NCBI RefSeq assembly: GCF_004193775.1
Contig: NC_041010.1
Coordinates: 38,553,562-38,617,561 of the forward strand
Source of the DNA: Glycine soja
Taxonomy: Eukaryota; Streptophyta; Magnoliopsida; Fabales; Fabaceae
DNA: 64,000 nucleotides
Direction of reading: 5' to 3'
The position numbers and the translations under genes were made by a program. Each line of letters opens with the position of its first letter. The first letter of the stretch is position 1. A model generated the notes under the pieces. That model was not told the DNA's origin and made no database searches. It saw only the letters and a list, made by a program, of their open reading frames with translations. This document shows, piece by piece, positions 54,066 through 64,000 of this stretch.

Positions 54066-54910
54066 GTTATTTTCGCTCATGGAATCATATTCTCTGTGTG
54101 TGTAGTAAGTAGTAACTTCTGCACGTGAATTCGTGAAATTTCAGTTTTTGCATTTTCACATAAAATTTGAAAGGGATTGTTAAAGCAGAAGTAAAATTTC
54201 TCCATCCACCTGGCATTTTACTTCCAAAATCAAGCAAGTGATCTGTCAATGTCATCTATTGATTCTCTGCAACTTTTACTAGGTTAATAGCAACCAGATA
54301 TTATAGATTTAAAGTATCTTAAAACATGCAGTAAGAATTATACCCGCCATCGAGGGAGGTCACAATTTTGGTCTTGGCTGTAACAAATATTTTGATTGCA
54401 TATGAATTAATTCTCCAATTAATGGTGCTGAGTGCTTCTTAACTTAATTAGAGATACTTTAAAGTTATTTGATTGCATATGAATTTGTGTTTTAATTTAA
54501 TCATGTACAGATCTAAAAGCAAATTTACAGAGATTGAATCTTGTGAATGTTATAGCTTTATTTTGCTTCTGATTCCAAATATAGCCCTATGGAGATATAT
54601 ATTTGCACCCACACTTAGAATACATATGTGATTTCTGAATTTAATTTATCTTAAAATAGGGAATTTAATTTCTACCTATACATATGAGGTTCTGAATTTT
54701 TCTCCATTAACTGTTGATGGCTACAGTTTCAACAATGCTCATATTTCCATGGCTTTTTCATATTTTTCGTTCTTAGTGAGTTCACCCGTCAAAATTTACT
54801 GCTGAGATGAATAATCTAAACAAGGATTTTCATGAATGAAATGCTTTTAATAGCTTAAATTGAATTCCGAATTTCCAGAAATTTTATAACTCTCCATGCA
54901 GAGATGGTTG
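54066..54910. other. sequence where zinc-finger exons were expected but not found
   Basis: I searched the plus strand for C-x2-C...C-x2-C finger patterns with N-F/W context and found none. AT-rich, intron-like. Confidence 0.4.
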
Positions 54911-55290
54911 TGCTTGGTTTAATCATTTTCTATTTTTATTTTCAAAGAAAATAAGAGAGAATATTTTCAATTTCAGAAAATGAAGTCAGTATTTCTGGAA
55001 ATATTGAAAACAACAAAAAGATGTTTTCCACGTTTTTGCTGATCTTGCAATGGTATTTTTGAAATTTTCATGACTTCATTCGGTTCCATCTTACTTTCTC
55101 TCTCTTTGAAACATGGGACTGTGCATCCCAGAATCTTGATCGTGGCTTTCAAGTTGCATTCTCTCTCAAACCGTCTTCTAAATAATGATAAAAAGTAGAA
55201 AATGAAAAACAAACATTTTCTAAAATATGAAAACTTGAAAATGAAAAAAAAAATGAAAACAGAGAATATTTTCTCAAACCAAACCAAGCA
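54911..55290. mobile_element. MITE-like element, about 380 bp
   Basis: The left end TGCTTGGTTT is matched by an inverted AAACCAAGCA at the right end. Both arms are rich in GAAAATG/CATTTTC and carry GAGAATATTTTC in common. No coding capacity, and the target duplication is not clear. It lies between the OZ-like truncation point and the IQD 3' end. Confidence 0.55.
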
Positions 55291-55480
55291 TCAGTCTTTC
55301 CTCTATTGACATTATCAGCGTCTAAATGGATGAAGTAGTCAGTACAAAGCCCTCCCCGCTTGACATTATATTTATATGTACAAAATGACACATATATCAT
55401 TGGAGAATAGAATAATTTCCATGATTTGGGATTCTCGAAAATGCATACCATGTATTATTCACATCCTTTCTTTGATTGAG

Positions 55481-58400
55481 CTATGGAACTGATTTTGAAA
55501 TATTCACATCCTTTCCTCTATTGAGCTTACGCTTATCCCTGCTAGGTTTTTGCGTGCTTAGCGTCCCTTTCACACTAGTTCCAATAGGATGTTTGGCAGT
55601 TTGAGATCCAGGACCACCCCCTGCTTAACAGTGATGAGAAATAATATTTAAAAATGGATGGTTCTATCCTAACATTATCCAACCAACTGGATTTTCAGAT
55701 TCCTTACTATGCTTTCATCAACACAAGAATTCTAGAAATACAGATGTTAAAATAAAATTTCTAACTGAAATTGCAAATTAATTCCTTAGGGAGTGTACAA
55801 AACATCAGAGATATTATTCCCGAGAGTAAAATTTTAGGACAACGGAGAGCTCAACCTATAAATACAGTGGAATGGTTTTCTACAGTGCTGGTCGACATTT
55901 GCAAGTTGGAAAATGTTGAAATTTAGGGAAACTTCTCTACAGCATTTCCATAAGAATTGGCATGGCATCATTGGCATGCAGTTATTTTACAAGCCTTTTC
56001 ATCCTTAATGTAAACTCTTGGAAGTGATTGATCATCTGTACTCTTAGCTCTAAAACCTTTCATGAAAAAAAAAGTGAAAAATAGCATTTCTCTTGTAGCA
56101 GGGATTCATTTAATAAATTTGAGTTAAATTTTGGGGTCCTCTAAAATGCTGGCCTCCATCTATAAGTGAGGAATGAATGTGATTCCTCCTTGAACTTTTA
56201 GTTGTCAATCTCAAACTCAAACTAGCTGAAGTATAATGTCATGTTAGTTAGTCTACCTATATTTTAGTTTACCCGATAATTTTTCTGACTCCCTGAAGCA
56301 GCTGTCAGATGCCAGTGTACATGTAACAATAAAATGAACAGAAAGAGAATAAACTCACCATTGTTAGGCAGAGATAATCGCTTTTTTGCCTGCTTATCTG
56401 CCTGAGATGTTCTCTCCTTTGGATTTGAATGAGATCTTGACTCAATTCCAGGTTTTGAATATGTTTCTTCAACAGAATTTTCAACATTTGCCTTAGAATT
56501 TGGCTTAACAGGCTGTGTGTCTGATGATTCTGGCAAACCTGCTGACTTACTAAGTGTAGGTGAAGAATCACAGCCATCAGAAAGAATGGAACCAGTTCTC
56601 AGACTTACAGGGTACAGATGAGGGTTTGATGACAATGGTTTCTTGTTAGCAGGTCTTGATTGATGTGTTGTTCCATTTTGACCACCCTTAGCCCCATTTT
56701 CATGTATTATTACTCCATCCCTCAGATTAATGTCAACAAAGCGATTCTCCCAAGGACGGACAGCCATCCATCTTTCCAACCAATTCCAACCCCAGTTACT
56801 TTTATCTGGTTCAAATCCAGAGGAAACAGGCTGCTGTCTTGATCCTGCCTGCCACTGCCAAGGGGAAATTTGAAATTTTTTACACAAAGCTTGAAAAAAA
56901 GATGTATCAAAAGGAAATGGATGATGCACAACTGCTGATCATGTGATGGGGAAATTGTTGGACGAAAGTTTTCATTTTACTTCTAGAAGTTCAGTACCAC
57001 ATGATATCATCATCAAATCAAGTAACCATACTATGCTACCATAAGTTATAAAACTACATAGCTTGGTTAAATTATGTTCAAACTTCAAAACTGATTCATA
57101 TTTTTCTTTTTGAGAAAAAATGATTCCATATTTAGTACTCTCTTCGGTAATTTTACATACAAACTTGTGTTTGAGATGGACCATTCAAAAGCTCAGATTG
57201 AATATCCAATACTTTCATAGAATATAATAACAAGAAATTTCTTATGTCTCATGATGGAGAATAGCTTGAAGGCAATGAGGGCCCACCAATAAATTAACAA
57301 AATACAAATTTCAGATATTTCTTATTATGCAGGTTGCAGAAAAATGTAACTAAAGAATAATACTCAACACCCACATAGTTAAACAACAGATGCTATTGTA
57401 AATTCACCTGATGAGCTAGAGCATAAGCCATGGCTCTCCCTCGTTTTGCTGCAGCCTCCTGTCTCTTCAATATTTTAGCTTGAATTTCTTCAATAGATCC
57501 TATGCTATCACACCATCCTTCCTGTATATATGATTATAAAACAGTTAAGTTATTATCACTATTATTAAGTTACGAGATGCCTCAAACAAATAATTTGATA
57601 GGAAAACTGCAATTTAATTAACATTGTATCCAACCAAGCACTAAACCATGGCATTTTGCAAATACATTTCTTTATGTGATTGTTACCTTCATGAAAACAT
57701 GCTGAACACAAATGGGATGCATAGGCAACTAAATCAAAATCAGAATGGTTTCATCATAGAAATTTGTTTTGGGTTTTTTATGTGATAACTTCTCCCTCTT
57801 TTCTTCCTTACTTCCTAGCTCTTACTTCTTTCCATTCTTTCTTTTCAATTTCTATCAAGTTTTAGCTGACATTATTTCTTCAAAGAACCTATAAAACTAC
57901 CAAGAGGCTCTGAAATTTTATAACTATAAAGAAAGAGATGAAGATATTTTACAAATAAAAAATGTGATGTCATTTACAGAACATTACTCTTTAATCCTTA
58001 CTTCTGTTTCTCGAACTTGAACTTTGTTTGCAAGCTTTTGCTTAAGTTTCTGTTGTGTTGCTTGAGTTTCCAATGCGATGCGAACATGCCTTGCCCGAAC
58101 ACGAGCCTGAACCCTCACCAAAGCTTGCATACAACGGAGTGTTATTGCAGCTTGTTTTCTCACTGCATAGCCTCTTACAAGGGCCTGAAGCCTTACCACT
58201 CCTTTCAAAGCTCGTAGTGCTCTTCTGGCCTGATACATAAAACACAACTTCACTTGGTCAAAGTTGTTGGCAATAAAACTCCTGAAAATAATTATTATAA
58301 GTCTCAAAACAAATAATGGAGTAATAAAAGAAAGAAGGACCCTCAAAATAGATCTGAAATGCATCTTAAAAACCAATTCCAGTTTAGCTCATGTCAATCC

Positions 58401-59522
58401 GTTAAGCCAAATTTATTATGGAAAATTACCAGAAATCCTCGAAATGCTGTTTGAATGCGTATTGCAGCCCATTCCTCCCTCATTTGATGATTATGTGCAA
58501 CATCATGTGCTTGTTGTGAAGTAGAAGGTGAATAATGGGCATCAATGTTTGTATGACCACTGTCATCTCCGATAGGTTGAGTAGCATCATTATCAAATTC
58601 GTTTGGAAGATTACCATTATCAAACTCGACAGCAGGCTTTCCCTGATGGTGTAACTTGCTAGCCTTAACCTTCTGATCATTGAAAAAAATTACACAAAGT
58701 TATTTCACAATATGCAGAAAATTCATTTGGGATGGATGCAAACCTTGAGTGGCATCTCTCATGCTAAGAACAACACCTCCTTGAGTGGCTCTCTCATATG
58801 CTAACCCTGCCTGCCATCATGGTTTGGGGGATGCAGTATCCCCTTCTCTATAATGTGGGTCCACCACAAGTTTTAAACACTACTAAATTCATTATACTTA
58901 GTTTCCAAGAGAAAAATTCCTTCAGCACATACTAGAATTGAAATTATCAATTAGAAAACTACTTAATCAAGGTGTACCATGCTCTGACACTTGAAGAATA
59001 AAAAATGACTCCAGTAAAACCACTCTGAGTGCAACACTTGCTTACAAACACAATTATTTTCCTTACTTATGAAACCCAAGCAACATAAGTTATTTGCTTT
59101 CCTATTTGGCAGTGTGGGTGTGCAGGACATGAGAAATAACTAAGCACCAACATAGAACTACCATATGTGATTGTTATGTTCATAGCCAGAACATGGAATA
59201 AATATCAAAACTCAGAAATAGGAGTATGAAATACTCCCCCAGACTGTTTCAGCAAACTTTTTTTTGTTCCATTATGATTGTCATTTTACAATACCAATGA
59301 AGCATTAAATATTTTTTTTTTACTATATCCTCAACCATGAATGAAATCTAAAGCATTAATTGCATTTCTTAATCCTTAAGTGCCAAAACAAAATGGGACT
59401 GAGGGAGCATTTACAAGGAGAGGGAAAGATTAACTCACATTTCCATCCTTCTCTAATGACTCTGGCTTTTCTGATTTCTTTCGAGCCACCAATGCCTTGA
59501 TCCACTTCCCTGAGACACCCAT
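55481..59522 (-). CDS. IQ67-domain (IQD) calmodulin-binding protein (434 aa, 6 exons)
   Basis: This is a plant scaffold protein that binds calmodulin and usually microtubules, linking calcium signals to cell shape. Exons are 59,439-59,522, 58,430-58,672, 58,002-58,229, 57,408-57,521, 56,359-56,854 and 55,481-55,620. All junctions are GT/AG and lengths sum to 435 codons. The start [19 protein letters not shown] is the typical IQD N-terminus. The IQ67 region covers residues about 96-165 with three IQ-like motifs ([56 protein letters not shown]). Exon 5 has [18 protein letters not shown]4005-like tail contains [20 protein letters not shown]. The last exon is read as [15 protein letters not shown]...SKSVP-stop. 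A leader intron (donor near 60,086, acceptor near 59,572) is likely. Confidence 0.94.
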
Positions 59523-60270
59523 AGTGAGAGTTGCAATTCACTTTATCTCACTCTAGCACAAACCTGGCACAGGAATCATACAGCAAGTTCAATGCAAAAG
59601 ACAAAAGTAGTTGATCATCATACACAATCTTAACTAGCTAGCCTATTTACCAATCACCTATAAGGTATGGGAATGAAATTGATAAAGCAAGAGCAAAGTA
59701 CCAAAGCAAGCACAAGCTTTTTTTAATCGGCACATATTAATTTGTTAGTTTTTGTTAGAAATGTCAGTTGGGAGGATTCGAACCCGCAAACTCTCCCCAC
59801 TCCCTTCTCCCTTCACCCTTGGCGAACCACTGGACCAATCTTATATCTCCAAGCAAACACAAGCTTAACTAGTAGTAAAATCTATATCGGTTATGATTGG
59901 TCTAATTCGTAGGATCATTTCCAAACTACTAGTTTGTAATAGATAAGTTATAAGTAGAAGAACAGGGTTTTCAGTTTTAAGCAAGCATAAGTCTTAATGA
60001 ACAAGTTCAGATAGACTTGGGAAACTAAGAGGAGAAGAAGGGTTTAAAGTGCAGATCCAGAAAGGGAAGAGTTGACACAGAATTCACCTGAAATTCATAG
60101 AAAGAGAGATTGTCACTGCCACTCACTGAGTCAAATGCCGAGTTTTCATTCACACAAGCTCAACCATCTCTCTCTCTCACAACAGACACAATGGGGTTCG
60201 GTGGAAAACAATAAAATAGATAATGAAGGTAAATTTAATTTAATAAATATTCAATTTTAAAAGGTTGTGA
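59523..60270 (-). promoter_or_regulatory. IQD 5' leader, probable leader intron and promoter
   Basis: On the minus strand, TTTCAG/GTGAATTC at about 60,086 is donor-like, and CCTGTGCCAG/GTTTGTGC near 59,572 is a good acceptor. A SINE occupies the middle. A CT-rich leader (GAGAGAGAGATGG on the complement, near 60,172) lies upstream. Inferred from splice-site form only. Confidence 0.45.
59704..59866 (-). mobile_element. tRNA-derived SINE with target-site duplication
   Basis: Read on the minus strand: A-box TGGTCCAGTGGTTCG, B-box GGGTTCGAATCC, a short body and a TTAAAAAAA-type tail. It is bounded by 16-bp repeats AAGCAAGCACAAGCTT (59,704-59,719) and AAGCAAACACAAGCTT (59,851-59,866), with one mismatch. 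It lies in the presumed leader intron of the IQD gene. Confidence 0.85.
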
Positions 60271-61344
60271 GAGATGAAGACTACCTACAGATATAATATT
60301 TTAATGATAATTAATTAATACTGTCTCTCTATTGATCGTACTGTCATGGCATTTTTAAAAATTAAAAATATTAGTAATTGTTTTTCAGACATATTCATAT
60401 TCATATATATCTATTAAATATACCACTTAAATAGAACAATAGTTATTTTTAACTTTTTGATGGAGATATTAAAAAAAATCATTTTATTATAAGAATTTAT
60501 GTAATTAATAGTAATTTTAAAGAAGTGTGCATTAGAAAAGAAATGAGAGAGACTTACTAAGACATCAAACTTAATTGGTTGAAGAATCTACATAAATTAT
60601 TACAAATATCCTACTATATGGATAGGATAAATGAGACTTGACCATCCCTCCTAATATTATGAAAACAAAACCTTATTCCTTAACCTCGTTTTCTCTACAT
60701 TCATATTTTATAGTAAAGTATGAGAGAAAAAAATATAAAAGAAAGCAAATTACCATTTAATTCATTTTAAAAATATATTACATCCTTTTTAAAAAAAGTA
60801 AAATTATTCACAACAATTTTTTTTTGTCAAAAGATATAATTCAATTATTCAATTGATTAAATAAAATATACAAGTTATTGTAAACTGTCTCACGTCTTTT
60901 CATTCCTAAGGATGACAAAAAAAATTATCCTTTTTACCTTAACGTAAGCAAAGCGATTTCCATGCATGCATGCATCATTTTCACACAAAAAAAATTATGG
61001 ATTGTCACATGTTAGGTCTATTTTGATGTGGTAACAATAACAATTTTTTATGGATTGTCTGACTGTTAACGTATGTATCTTTTTCTTTCCAATTTACTTT
61101 CTATCTGCATCATCTATACTTTTAAGGATTTTTTTCAACCACTTCTCTGTCTGTTCATCGTTAGTGTTTCATTAATTTAACTACTAAGCTGAAACTAATG
61201 TGGTTATTAAGAATGCTTTGTCTCTGGTAATTGAGTCTATTTACCCTTTGATTATAGAAAGTAGATATGGATTATTTTTGCTGTATATTTCTGGTGGTCT
61301 TTTTGCATAAAGGAAAGTCTTAAAAACACAAACATTTTGTTTTC
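60271..61344. other. AT-rich intergenic
   Basis: No gene recognised. A short CATGCATGCATGCATC repeat lies at 60,961. The duplicated PPR relic begins at the right edge. Confidence 0.4.
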
Positions 61345-61556
61345 TCAGTGTCTACACATATAATGCGATGATTGTTGGGCTTTGTAAAGAGTGTTTGCTT
61401 GATGAGGCATTCGATTTTCAGTGGAAGACAATGGTTGCATCCCTAATGCTATAACATATTCGAAATAATTATATGTGCTCTCTCTTCAAATGAGACACTG
61501 ATAAGGCACAGAAACTTCTTAGTGAAATGATCACTAGAGGCTTGGCGAAAAGATAA
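61345..61556 (+). pseudogene. PPR relic, inverted copy (C-terminal repeats)
   Basis: This opens with a readable PPR repeat (VYTYNAMIVGLCKECLLDEA) and then runs, with stops and frameshifts, through sequence matching the collapsed pseudogene at 17,432-17,751 in opposite orientation. The match continues past the stop codon to about 61,735, so DNA was duplicated, not mRNA. Confidence 0.8.
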
Positions 61557-62090
61557 AAGGTCACACACCTCATTTCCATATCAAATCACATTTCTATTGT
61601 TGTTGACTTTACATGAATGGTTTGTAAATTTTGTGTTTGTTTGATCAGAGGAGTTGAGTTATGCAGTGGCCTCACTGCTGCTGATGTTTTATCATTCCAC
61701 ATTCAATATGCAGTGACACAACTCAGTAATTATATGCGGACAATACATTTATACATTCTTAAGTATGAGATTTAAGTATCAACTTGATTCTGTCTCTTGA
61801 TTTCAAAACATGATTCCAAGTGATATCTAATAAGATGCTGATAACATCCAAAATTGTTTTTCAATTCCTGCCAAACTCAGCTAAGCAGTGTAATCTTTGG
61901 AAGAGACTGTTTAGTAAGGTTGGAATATTTTTGCTTTCTGACTATGTTAATCAAATTAATCCTTATATGTTACATGCATTACATGTGGAAACGTCCTCAT
62001 CTGTATGTCTTTGCCCTTAACGTGGATGGTAGTGCCCTAACCAACTCAGCTATGGCCGGGTTTGGTGGCATCATTTGTGACAGAACGGGC
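61557..62090 (+). pseudogene. inverted PPR flank and LINE RNase H fragment
   Basis: 61,560-61,735 is PPR 3' flank. 61,960-62,090 encodes NVDGSALTNSAMAGFGGIIC and DRTG, the start of the RVT_3-type RNase H domain that ends many plant LINE polyproteins. The frame then fuses directly into PPR sequence. Confidence 0.6.
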
Positions 62091-62181
62091 TGTGCTGTAA
62101 CTTTTGAAATAATTAGTTATATCTTTGAAAAAGATGGGAATGATAAAGCAGAGAAACATCTTCAAGAAATGATTGCTTGAG
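62091..62181 (+). pseudogene. PPR C-terminal fragment fused to LINE RNase H frame
   Basis: AVTFEIISYIFEKDGNDKAE followed by KHLQEMIA matches the last repeat of the D1/D2 PPR genes (VTFEIIINALFEKDENDKAE). It remains in frame with the preceding RNase H-like piece, giving a 108-codon chimeric open frame (61,854-62,180). Confidence 0.8.
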
Positions 62182-63440
62182 GCGTATTGTAATAGTAAAA
62201 CTTGGTGAGATGCTTTCTATTTATACATTAAATTATTTTGGATTTTGAAGACAACTAGTCAATCTTTATCTCTTTTTTATTGTTACACATGAAAAAGAAG
62301 ATGGACTCCTATAGTTGACTTTGTTTGCCTAAAAGCAGAGAAAGTAAAACCTGATTTTTTTTATTGTTTCTTGTTGTCTTTTTTTATAAAAAAAAATTAA
62401 AAAAAGAAGCTTAAGACAATGCTGCCATATATGATACAAACATGGCAGTTTTCAGATGTTAACTGAGCACGAAGGAGATGAATATATGGTAAATAGGAAA
62501 AACAGCTGTTGTGAAGGATGGAAATAGACCCATTTTTTCTAATGCATTCTTCATACATAGATTGCCAGGACCTCTATTCATGCGTCCAAATGAAGGCAGT
62601 TAAATAATTTGACAACTTCAATTTCTCCTGGGTTATCTGCATTAGGTAATAAAAATAACTCAAAAAAAGAAGGCTAATCATATATTAGTAACCATGCAAT
62701 TTTAATGGAGTCTGGGCATAAGCCAACTTTTAAAAAATCTGAAATTTTAGTTCCTTTTCATTTGTCTGCTGATACGTTCATAATGTATTATGGTTGAAAG
62801 TCATCTTAATTGCGGTCACCCTTGGCTTTCCTTAACAGCAGCCACTTCAGAGCTCCTTCATTGTGATGGGTGTGAGGAGGTGTGTTTAATCTCACATTAA
62901 GGTCTAAGTAGTGCTTATAAACCATAGACAATTCTCACCTTACAAACTAGTTATCTTGGGTCGAGTTAGACCCTAAATCCAAATTCTAATTCTAATATGT
63001 TGAGAGTGGTAGAAAATTGTTATACAAATCCTTCCAACCAGAGCAACTTCATTAGCAGGCATCATATTTAAAAAGTTGTGCTAGGAGGTATAATAGCAGG
63101 CACAAGGTTGGTTTCTGTGTAAGCTCACTCTAGGGTCACTTGTTAACATCACATTTTAATCCAAAACCTTAAGATTCAAGTTTATGGGTCTTCTCCTCAC
63201 TGATATAGTGTTCAACTTTTTTACTTCTACTCATGTGAGACACCTCACACTTGTACTCTAGCGAGAGGGAGAAGTCAGAAGGTATAAATAGGAGAGAAAA
63301 TTAATGAGTTACATTGGATTTGGAGTATTGTAGGTTGGAAAGGAGAGCTAAGACTCCTGGAGTTGTGAGTTACTTTTATTCCATCTTCCCACTTGATTCT
63401 GCAATCTTATTGATTCAGACTCAGACCATGCACGACGTTG
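62182..63440 (+). repeat. PPR 3'-flank block, copy 4 (inverted, rearranged)
   Basis: In opposite orientation to copies 1-3, it retains the AACATGGCAGTTTTCAGATG region (62,441), the GGTCGAGTTAGACCCTAAATCC phrase (62,958), part of the short open-frame region (ACAAATCCTTCCAACCAGAG, 63,024) and the TATA-like GGTATAAATA (63,281). Internal segments are missing or extended relative to the others. Confidence 0.75.
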
Positions 63441-63562
63441 AGTTGGTGGAGAATGCTGTTGCCTCTGTCCCACTTCTCTACAAATATTTGCCCTTCATCT
63501 GCTTCAAGATTATCAAGCCTTACTTCTTGTTTGTCGAAACTCTGAGTGGTTTACTTCATTGA
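63428..63562 (+). other. unrecognised 44-aa ORF downstream of the TATA-like block
   Basis: The frame MHDVELVENAVASVPLLYKY... ends SGLLH. It sits about 140 bp beyond the GGTATAAATA of copy 4, where copies 1-3 have a different, intron-like continuation. I do not recognise the protein. 63,563-64,000 shows nothing further. Confidence 0.25.
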
Positions 63563-64000
63563 GGCTGAAGCAACTGATGATCTTTTCATATCAGCATTTA
63601 TTGTTGATTTATGTTTTGCTTGAGATTCTTATGTCAGTTTAACTGAGACTTGAAAAGTTGCTCAGGCTTTTATTTCTACACTCTAAAGTGTATACCAAAA
63701 CATGGAAAGTTGATATCAGCATCTAATGATGAACCACAAGACATGTAGGTATAGTTTTTTAGTGTCTTTCACAAGCTCCTTATGCGATTTAGTAAATATC
63801 ATGAGTCTTCTTCTCGTCATGTGTTATCAGATATGATAAGAACTTTGACTAACTAAGTATATTTTTGTAGACTGGAATTAAATTTTATGAAAGAAGTTGA
63901 TGAGATTGAGAGCCAATAAAACAGGGTAAAATCATCATCTATACTATCAAATATGATTTAAAAGGATTTTCAGTTGGTATTCTATTTATAATAGAATAAC

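Noticed and set aside
54066..55480. Hidden zinc-finger exon for the OZ-like gene
   Set aside because: No C-x2-C pair with family spacing was found on the plus strand. The long minus-strand frame at 54,973-55,287 is low-complexity MITE sequence.
59720..59850. tRNA gene on the minus strand
   Set aside because: GGGTTCGAATCC is a good B-box, but the flanking target duplication and tail show a SINE.

Overview
The window is nuclear plant DNA. It is AT-rich, with introns bounded by GT/AG, plant-type retrotransposons and three recognisable spliced plant genes. Protein resemblance, repeat style and a palindromic TGGTAATCGATTACCA motif point to a legume, most likely soybean (Glycine). The species call is an inference from memory, not a database match.

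Layout. Positions 1-4.2 kb hold the 5' part of a broken LINE and intergenic DNA. From 4.25 to 34.5 kb is a segmental-duplication field built around P-class, restorer-of-fertility-like (RFL) PPR genes on the minus strand. A left unit (D1, about 4,250-16,167) and a right unit (D2, about 26,150-34,504) are direct copies. Each carries the same PPR 3' flank, a broken PPR gene, a LINE ORF2 relic, a second decayed PPR and the last exon of a C2-domain gene. A third partial copy (about 17.1-21.6 kb) lies between them and holds the only intact PPR gene (19,868-21,508; 546 aa; 14 perfect 35-residue repeats). A fourth, inverted and scrambled relic lies at 61.3-63.4 kb. Insertions present in only some copies date themselves: a deleted Copia element in D1 and a short LINE in the middle copy both have target-site duplications, and the sister copies preserve the empty sites.

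The right half is ordinary gene space. It contains a CAR-type C2-domain gene (33,957-35,269, minus, 3 exons, 176 aa), a membrane prostaglandin E synthase 2-like gene with glutaredoxin-like and GST-C regions (40,313-47,295, minus, 6 exons, 314 aa) carrying an antisense Copia relic in its fourth intron, an OZ/VAR3-family gene that stops exactly where its RanBP2 zinc fingers should begin (52,010-54,065, plus), and an IQ67-domain (IQD) calmodulin-binding gene (55,481-59,522, minus, 6 exons, 434 aa). A two-part relic of a class II ketose-bisphosphate aldolase-like gene lies at 24.2-24.7 kb.

The genes do not form one pathway. The coherent story is birth and death of an RFL-PPR cluster: one gene kept open among at least six decayed relatives, a Mutator-like MITE 130 bp upstream of its start codon, and an adjacent C2-domain gene partly duplicated along with it. 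Spliced models were checked by hand for GT/AG sites and reading phase. There is no transcript evidence.
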